Assembly (NCBI GenBank): GCA_023131935.1
Contig: JAGLYY010000111.1
Span: forward strand, 1-6,414
Source of the DNA: Spirochaetales bacterium
GTDB lineage: Bacteria; Spirochaetota; Spirochaetia; JAGLYY01
Length of the DNA: 6,414 bases
Reading direction: 5' to 3'
Shown: in pieces, positions 1 to 4,112 of the stretch
Layout of the letters: each line of letters begins with the position of its first letter
Position numbering within the stretch: the first letter of the stretch is position 1
The notes under the pieces: model-generated
The model's database searches: none
Told to the model about the DNA's origin: nothing
The model's input: the letters and a program-made list of their open reading frames with translations, nothing else
Position numbers and translations under genes: made by a program

Positions 1-687
1 AAAAACAGGGAATCACTGAAGAGTATCTGCTATTCACGTGGAGTTGACGGCCTTTTTGTGGTTGGTATCCGGACCGATGATTCCTATGTCAATGAACTGG
101 AAGAGGATTTCATACCGGTTGTTGTTATTGATTACCCTTTAACGGGAAGAAGAATATCCTATATTGAATCAGATAATATAAAAGGGTGCAGGCTCGCCAT
201 TGATTATCTTGTTTCAAAGGGTCACAAGAATATCGCGTTCATCAACGGTCACAATCTGGCAGCGGTCAGTAAGATCCGTTTTGATGGATATAAAACCGCT
301 CTTGAAAAAAATGGAATTCCCTTTACTCCTGAGCTTACCATAGACAGCGACTATACAGAGGGGGGGGGATTCAGGGCGGCGAAAAGACTGTTAGAGGAGA
401 AAAGAAATTTTTCTGCTGTCTTCGCGGCTTCAGATCTGATGGCTGTAGGGGCTATTAAGGCTTTAAAGGAAAAAAATTGCCGGGTCCCGGAAGATGTTGC
501 TGTTATTGGCTTTGATGATGTCTTTTTCGCGGAATACTCCCACCCGGGATTAACAACCGTAAGGCAGCATAAATTCGAGATGGGTTATCAGGGGGCCAAA
601 TTGTTGCACAAGATAATCGAACATCCTGATTATATTCCCAAGAGGAAAAGGATTGATGTTGAACTTATCATTCGGGGTTCCGCGTAA
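1..687 (+). CDS. LacI/GalR-family transcriptional regulator, C-terminal sugar-binding part (5' truncated by window edge)
   Basis: The reading frame is open from base 1 and ends at TAA 685-687, giving 228 residues. The gene therefore starts upstream, and the GTG at 58-60 is an internal Val codon, not a start. What is missing is about the first 100-110 residues, where the family carries its helix-turn-helix and hinge. The visible part is the periplasmic-binding-protein-like effector domain. Family marks, numbered from the first visible residue, are GVDGLFV (15-21), SDN at the second-subdomain entry, KIRFDGY with the effector-contacting Arg93, FAASDLMAVGA with Asp145, VIGFDD (168-173), and the typical C-terminal ending LIIRGSA. 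The protein would bind DNA as a dimer and release or bind its operator when a sugar is present. It lies directly upstream of an ABC sugar importer and a GH65 enzyme on the same strand, so local regulation of these genes is likely. A run of nine G occurs in its coding sequence at 360-368. The effector is unknown. Confidence 0.93.
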   Translation, partial: KNRESLKSICYSRGVDGLFVVGIRTDDSYVNELEEDFIPVVVIDYPLTGRRISYIESDNIKGCRLAIDYLVSKGHKNIAFINGHNLAAVSKIRFDGYKTALEKNGIPFTPELTIDSDYTEGGGFRAAKRLLEEKRNFSAVFAASDLMAVGAIKALKEKNCRVPEDVAVIGFDDVFFAEYSHPGLTTVRQHKFEMGYQGAKLLHKIIEHPDYIPKRKRIDVELIIRGSA

Positions 688-722
688 GTTGTGGGATGTA
701 AACAGGATAACAGCTTTTTTTT
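686..722 (+). terminator. Possible weak Rho-independent terminator after the regulator gene
   Basis: Bases 686-692 (AAGTTGT) can pair with 710-716 (ACAGCTT) in a 7-bp stem with one G-U pair. The loop is about 17 bases, and a run of T follows (T tract 715-722, partly inside the stem). The stem overlaps the stop codon. It is AT-rich with a large loop, so it may be inefficient or may not act at all. A terminator here would separate the regulator transcript from the transporter operon. Confidence 0.3.
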
Positions 723-732
723 AAAGAAATAT

Positions 733-746
733 CCGAAGCGCTTTGG
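733..746 (+). promoter_or_regulatory. Candidate LacI-family operator
   Basis: The 14-base sequence CCGAAGCGCTTTGG is an inverted repeat centred between 739 and 740, with six of seven positions paired and only 735/744 mismatched. A symmetric AT-flanked core around a central CG (AAGCGCTT) is the usual shape of LacI/GalR and CcpA-like operators. It lies 68 bases upstream of the binding-protein start and just after the LacI-family gene, which is where the local regulator would be expected to act. No convincing -35/-10 pair could be placed; TATAGA at 760-765 is a possible -10 with no good -35, and it would put the operator over the -35 region. The site could alternatively belong to another, global LacI-family regulator. 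Confidence 0.5.
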
Positions 747-803
747 TTGAGTGCCGGATTATAGATTTTGGTTTCAACCGTCGATAACGGCGGAAAAAAA
801 TAT

Positions 804-808
804 GGAGG
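804..808 (+). promoter_or_regulatory. Ribosome binding site deciding the start of the binding-protein gene
   Basis: GGAGG ends five bases before ATG 814. This strong site selects 814 over the longer in-frame GTG at 751. The latter would add 21 residues (starting MPDYRFWF) in front of an obvious signal peptide, and it lies close to the operator candidate. Confidence 0.85.
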
Positions 809-813
809 ATACT

Positions 814-2115
814 ATGAAAAGAGTACTAACCCTTATTATGGTCCTGGCATTTTTATGCGCGGGAACCGCACTTTTCGCGAATGGAAAGCAGGAAGCCGAA
901 CCTTCAGGTTTAGCGGAGATGACCGGAGCTGATGCCACGAGTTTCACAAAGTTTGCCGTCGAGGAAGGAGCAAAACTGGTTTTATCGGGATGGGGAGATC
1001 AAACTGAACAGAAGATCTATATTGACGCGATAGCCCGCTTCAAAAAGATCTATCCCGATGTAATTGTAGATTACCAGCCGATACCGGCAGATTTCCAGAC
1101 AAAACTGAAAGCTATGATGGCGGGTGGAACGGCACCGGATGTTTTCTATGTTGATGATCAGCTGATGACAGCCTTCGGCAGCACGGGACAGCTTCTGCAG
1201 CTGGATAGTTACATGGCGGAAGCGGGAGTAGCCCGTAGCCATTTCATCGAATCACTGCTAACCATTTTTACCCTGGATGGCGACACCTATGGTCTTCCCA
1301 AAGACTGGGGAACTTTAGGGCTTGTGTACCTTCCTGAAGCTTTCGCGGCTGCGGGTATCGCGGAACCGACAGATGACTGGGATTGGAACGACCTGTACAA
1401 TGCGGCCAAAATAATCTCTGAAAAGACTGATTACGCTGGTTTTGGACAGAACGCGGACTGGGCCAGGTTTGCTCCGTGGGCTTTCGCGAATGGAGGTTCC
1501 TATACCAATACGGCTTTTACCAGCGCAACTCTGAATACTTCAGCGGTTAAAAAGGCAGCTGAATTTGTCCTTAAGATGTACAATGATGGTGTTCTTGTAA
1601 CAAGCGCGGATGTAGGTGCCGGATGGTGCGGAGAAGCTATCGGTAAAGAACTTGTGGCTATGACCTATGAAGGCGGCTGGATGGTTAACTACATGAGGAA
1701 TGATTTTCCCGATGTTAACTGGAAAGCGGTCCAGGTTGTCAAGGCCCTGAACGGTGTGAGATCGAATGTTATTTTCACAAACGCGCTCGGTGTTAATGCG
1801 GGAACAAAATATCCTAGAGCGGCCGCGGCGTTTACTATTTTCCTTACAAGCCGGGAGAACCAGGCGGCAGTAGCAGAAACAGGTTTTGCCTATCCGGCCC
1901 ATCCTGATCAGCTTGGTCTTATTCAGGACCCAAACGACAAAGCAATTGCAGCAGGCGGGCTTATTGGAAGAGTAGCCTATTGGGGACCGAATACGGGAAA
2001 AATAAACGACGAGGTTTCAAGGGCGCTTGAAAGAATATATCTTGGTGCTATGACAATTGATGAATCTTTTGCGGAAGCTGAGAGAAAAGCTAACGCTATT
2101 CTCGCAGGCGAATAA
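814..2115 (+). CDS. ABC transporter sugar-binding protein (CUT1 family, extracellular solute-binding protein family 1)
   Basis: The protein has 433 residues from ATG 814, a usual length for the MalE-like family. The N-terminus MKRVLTLIMVLAFLCAGTALFA is a signal peptide: Lys-Arg, a hydrophobic core, and probable cleavage after Ala22 before NGKQEAEP. Cys15 is not in a proper lipobox (Phe-Leu precede it), so a secreted periplasmic protein fits better than a lipoprotein, though spirochaete lipoboxes are relaxed. Family blocks are KLVLSGWGDQTE (54-65), AMMAGGTAPDVFYVDD (100-115), YGLPKDWGTLGLVYLPEAF (159-177), WDWNDLYNAAKIIS (189-202), the conserved YEGGWMVNYM (285-294) and NALGVNAGTKYPRAAAAF (323-340). 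It would deliver an oligosaccharide or disaccharide to the two permeases encoded downstream. Many aromatic residues (Trp60, Trp165, Trp217, Trp222, Trp289, Trp390) are available for stacking on sugar rings. The neighbouring GH65 gene suggests an alpha-glucoside ligand, but the ligand is inference. Confidence 0.93.
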   Translation: MKRVLTLIMVLAFLCAGTALFANGKQEAEPSGLAEMTGADATSFTKFAVEEGAKLVLSGWGDQTEQKIYIDAIARFKKIYPDVIVDYQPIPADFQTKLKAMMAGGTAPDVFYVDDQLMTAFGSTGQLLQLDSYMAEAGVARSHFIESLLTIFTLDGDTYGLPKDWGTLGLVYLPEAFAAAGIAEPTDDWDWNDLYNAAKIISEKTDYAGFGQNADWARFAPWAFANGGSYTNTAFTSATLNTSAVKKAAEFVLKMYNDGVLVTSADVGAGWCGEAIGKELVAMTYEGGWMVNYMRNDFPDVNWKAVQVVKALNGVRSNVIFTNALGVNAGTKYPRAAAAFTIFLTSRENQAAVAETGFAYPAHPDQLGLIQDPNDKAIAAGGLIGRVAYWGPNTGKINDEVSRALERIYLGAMTIDESFAEAERKANAILAGE

Positions 2116-2127
2116 AATTTCAACTTA

Positions 2128-2153
2128 AGGCGGGAGATTTTTTTCTCCCGCCT
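2128..2153 (+). terminator. Intercistronic hairpin (partial terminator or mRNA-stabilising stem) between binding protein and permease genes
   Basis: AGGCGGGAGA at 2128-2137 pairs perfectly with TCTCCCGCCT at 2144-2153, a 10-bp stem closed by a loop of six T. The following bases, GTTTATTATT, are only moderately T-rich, so full termination is not assured. It begins 12 bases after the stop of the binding-protein gene and ends 25 bases before the permease start. In maltose-type operons a structure at this place commonly keeps the binding protein at higher levels than the membrane subunits, by partial termination or by protecting the upstream mRNA 3' end. That role is inferred here. Confidence 0.75.
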
Positions 2154-2169
2154 GTTTATTATTGACTTT

Positions 2170-2181
2170 GGAGAGAATGTG
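2170..2181 (+). promoter_or_regulatory. Ribosome binding site and GTG start of the first permease
   Basis: GGAG at 2170-2173 sits five bases before GTG 2179. The overlapping ATG at 2177-2179 is out of frame and is followed at once by TGA, so it cannot be the start. The next in-frame ATG (2206) has only a weak upstream purine stretch. Confidence 0.7.
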
Positions 2182-3174
2182 AAAAAACAGTCATCTTTGA
2201 GCGAAATGAAAAAGAGGGAAGAGATTGCCGCGTATGTGTTTTTATCTCCCTATCTATTAGCGACATTGGTATTTACGATCGGTATGCTCCTGTTTGCTTT
2301 ATACATCAGCCTGCATGATTGGAATTTGTTTCAGAGTCCGGAGTTTGCCGGGGTAAAGAATTACATAAAGGCTTTCCGGTCGGAGGATTTCAGGCGGGGT
2401 TTTTTAAATATTGCCTGGTATACCCTGATCGTGGTATTTACACAAACCTTTGTTGCCGTTTTCATGGCCGTAATCCTCTTTAAGCCTATCCCCGGGAAAC
2501 AGTTTTTCAGGACCTTTTTCTACGCTCCGAGTGTCACATCTTCCGTGGTTATTTCCATGATATTCATCTGGCTTTATCTGAAAACAGGTTATATTAACCT
2601 GCTGTTTGGTAAAGTCGCGGAAATCTTCGGGGGAGAATGGCAGAATGTTGAATGGCTGAATAAACCGGACGGTCTTTTTCAACTTCTTGCAAGGGGGGTC
2701 GGGGGTGATATCGAATACGGCAAATGGTATCTCCATGGACCGAGCGTTACGTGGATGGCAATTATGGTACAGGCCGTTTATACGACGTCCCCCACATTTA
2801 TGATCATGTTTCTCGCGGCCCTTGTTAACATTCCTTCATCACTTTACGAATCCGCATCGATAGATGGTGCTTCATCCTGGAAACAGTTCTGGAAGATAAC
2901 CATGCCGATGCTGAGGCCGATTACCTTGCTCGTAGTCGTCCTGGGTACTATGGGCTGCATTCAGATGTTTGATTATGTGAAGCTTATGACCGCTGGAGGA
3001 CCTCTTGGTACTACGCTGGTACCTGTATACCAGATATATACGGAAACACTTGGGATAAACGGTCCGATAAGGGCCGGTTATGGGGCTGCCATGGCTTTCA
3101 TTCTCGCAGTGGTAATATTTGCACTGACATATATACAGAGAAAGTTTATTGAAGAGAAAACGGAGCAGTATTGA
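2179..3174 (+). CDS. ABC transporter permease, CUT1 sugar family, MalF-like
   Basis: The protein has 331 residues from GTG 2179 and is an inner-membrane subunit of the sugar importer. Six hydrophobic segments can be seen at about 19-44, 77-101, 112-135, 190-216, 247-265 and 299-320. The cytoplasmic EAA loop that docks the ATPase reads YESASIDGASSWKQFWKI (223-240), followed by TMPMLRP, which matches the binding-protein-dependent permease signature. The opening AAYVFLSPYLLATLVF and the block FFRTFFYAPSVTSSVV (109-124) are typical of MalF/UgpA-type proteins. The loop between segments 3 and 4 (about 137-189) is longer than I expect for this family, where about 290-300 residues total is common; MalF itself carries a large periplasmic insert elsewhere. 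The gene stops at TGA 3172-3174, four bases before the ATG of the second permease, implying co-translation and partnership. Substrate choice is set mainly by the binding protein. Confidence 0.93.
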   Translation: MKKQSSLSEMKKREEIAAYVFLSPYLLATLVFTIGMLLFALYISLHDWNLFQSPEFAGVKNYIKAFRSEDFRRGFLNIAWYTLIVVFTQTFVAVFMAVILFKPIPGKQFFRTFFYAPSVTSSVVISMIFIWLYLKTGYINLLFGKVAEIFGGEWQNVEWLNKPDGLFQLLARGVGGDIEYGKWYLHGPSVTWMAIMVQAVYTTSPTFMIMFLAALVNIPSSLYESASIDGASSWKQFWKITMPMLRPITLLVVVLGTMGCIQMFDYVKLMTAGGPLGTTLVPVYQIYTETLGINGPIRAGYGAAMAFILAVVIFALTYIQRKFIEEKTEQY

Positions 3175-3178
3175 TAAT

Positions 3179-4051
3179 ATGGAAACTAGAATACTTCTTA
3201 GGAATACAATACGAATCAGCGGGAAATTTAAGATTGGGCTAAGATATCTTGTTCTTTTAGGTATTTCGGTAGTTCTCTTCGCGCCATTTGTTCTCTCGTT
3301 TCTTGGGACATTAAAAACGAACGCTGAAATTATTGCATGGCCTCCTAAGATCTTTCCTGAAAACTGGCTATGGAATAACTGGGCGGATACCTGGAATACC
3401 GATTTAGGAAGGGGTGGAACATTCCCGCGATGGTTGTTCAATACATCCTTTCTCGCGATAGTAACAGCGACTTTGCAGGTGCTTTTTTGTGCCATGGGGG
3501 GCTACGCTTTCGCGCGGTTGAAGTTCAAGGGGAAGAATATAATCTTTACCTTTATGCTGTCTTCCATGATGCTTCCCGGGATAGTAACCCTTGTTCCCAA
3601 ATATGTTTTTATGGCAAAAATCCATCTTATCAACACCTATTGGGCCCTCATTCTGCCCGGTTCGGTTGAAGCCTTCGGCATCTTTCTTCTTACACAGTAT
3701 TTTAAATCAATTCCGGGCGAACTTGAGGAGGCTTGTAAAATCGACGGAGCAAGTTATTTAGACATCTTCAGGAATGTAATTATTCCTCTTTCCAAGCCGG
3801 CGCTCCTTACATTATTTATCCTGAAGTTTCAGGCTATGTGGAATAATTTTATGGAAGCCCTGCTTTATTTAAGCAAGGTAAGTATGTGGACTCTGAATGT
3901 GGCTTTAATGACCTTTCAACAGCAGTACGTATCACAGAGGAATCTTGTACTTGTCGGGGTCATGTTTAATGCCTTTCCTGTTCTGATACTGTTCTTTTTG
4001 TTCAGTAAGTACTATATGGAGGGTGTCTCTTTCAGTGGTCTTAAAGGGTAA
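3179..4051 (+). CDS. ABC transporter permease, CUT1 sugar family, MalG-like
   Basis: The protein has 290 residues from ATG 3179, the usual MalG-family length. It forms the heterodimeric membrane channel with the preceding permease. Hydrophobic segments lie at about 22-43, 88-112, 121-143, 151-173, 206-226 and 257-276. The EAA loop is ELEEACKIDGASYLDIF (181-197) followed by RNVIIPLSKP, and the C-terminus MEGVSFSGLKG matches the family's conserved ending. The start is somewhat uncertain. ATG 3179 follows the upstream stop by four bases and its nearest GGAG (3162-3165) is 13 bases away, which is long, so it may rely on translational coupling. A TTG at 3149 would add ten residues (MKRKRSSIDN) overlapping the previous gene, with a weak AGAGAAAG in front. 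The gene ends with tandem TAA TAA (4049-4054). No ATPase gene follows in the window. Confidence 0.93.
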   Translation: METRILLRNTIRISGKFKIGLRYLVLLGISVVLFAPFVLSFLGTLKTNAEIIAWPPKIFPENWLWNNWADTWNTDLGRGGTFPRWLFNTSFLAIVTATLQVLFCAMGGYAFARLKFKGKNIIFTFMLSSMMLPGIVTLVPKYVFMAKIHLINTYWALILPGSVEAFGIFLLTQYFKSIPGELEEACKIDGASYLDIFRNVIIPLSKPALLTLFILKFQAMWNNFMEALLYLSKVSMWTLNVALMTFQQQYVSQRNLVLVGVMFNAFPVLILFFLFSKYYMEGVSFSGLKG

Positions 4052-4066
4052 TAATCAATTCAACAG

Positions 4067-4072
4067 TATAAT
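4067..4072 (+). promoter_or_regulatory. Possible -10 box in front of the GH65 gene
   Basis: A perfect TATAAT lies in the 58-base gap between the second permease and the GH65 gene, 37 bases before the GTG start. No recognisable -35 hexamer lies 16-18 bases upstream (bases 4044-4049 read AAGGGT). It may be a weak internal promoter giving extra phosphorylase, or chance in an AT-rich gap. Confidence 0.25.
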
Positions 4073-4098
4073 AGAATAACAATTAGAAGTTTTTATAC

Positions 4099-4112
4099 AG
4101 GAGACATCTGTG
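4099..4112 (+). promoter_or_regulatory. Ribosome binding site and GTG start of the GH65 gene
   Basis: AGGAG at 4099-4103 is six bases before GTG 4110. An in-frame stop (TAA 4077-4079) closes the frame upstream, and the next in-frame ATG is codon 41, inside a conserved family block. The GTG start is therefore well supported. Confidence 0.85.

Noticed and set aside
58..60. GTG 58 as the start of the regulator.
   Set aside because: The frame is open back to base 1 and the preceding residues (SRGVDGLFV) belong to the conserved LacI-family effector domain.
770..790. Small inverted repeats GGTTTCAACC (770-779) and CCGT-CGATA-ACGG (778-790) before the binding-protein gene.
   Set aside because: Short stems that overlap each other; too weak to call operators or an attenuator without comparative data.
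751..813. A longer binding-protein start at GTG 751.
   Set aside because: It would put 21 residues before a clear signal peptide, lacks a ribosome binding site, and ATG 814 has GGAGG at ideal spacing.
2585..2601. CAGGTTA-TAT-TAACCTG, a perfect 7-base inverted repeat inside the first permease gene.
   Set aside because: It lies within coding sequence (KTGYINLL) far from any start, with no T tract and no second copy seen; chance is the simplest reading.
2872..3495. A 207-codon minus-strand open frame opposite the two permeases.
   Set aside because: It is antisense to two well-supported genes, has no recognisable family motif and spans their junction; a shadow frame.
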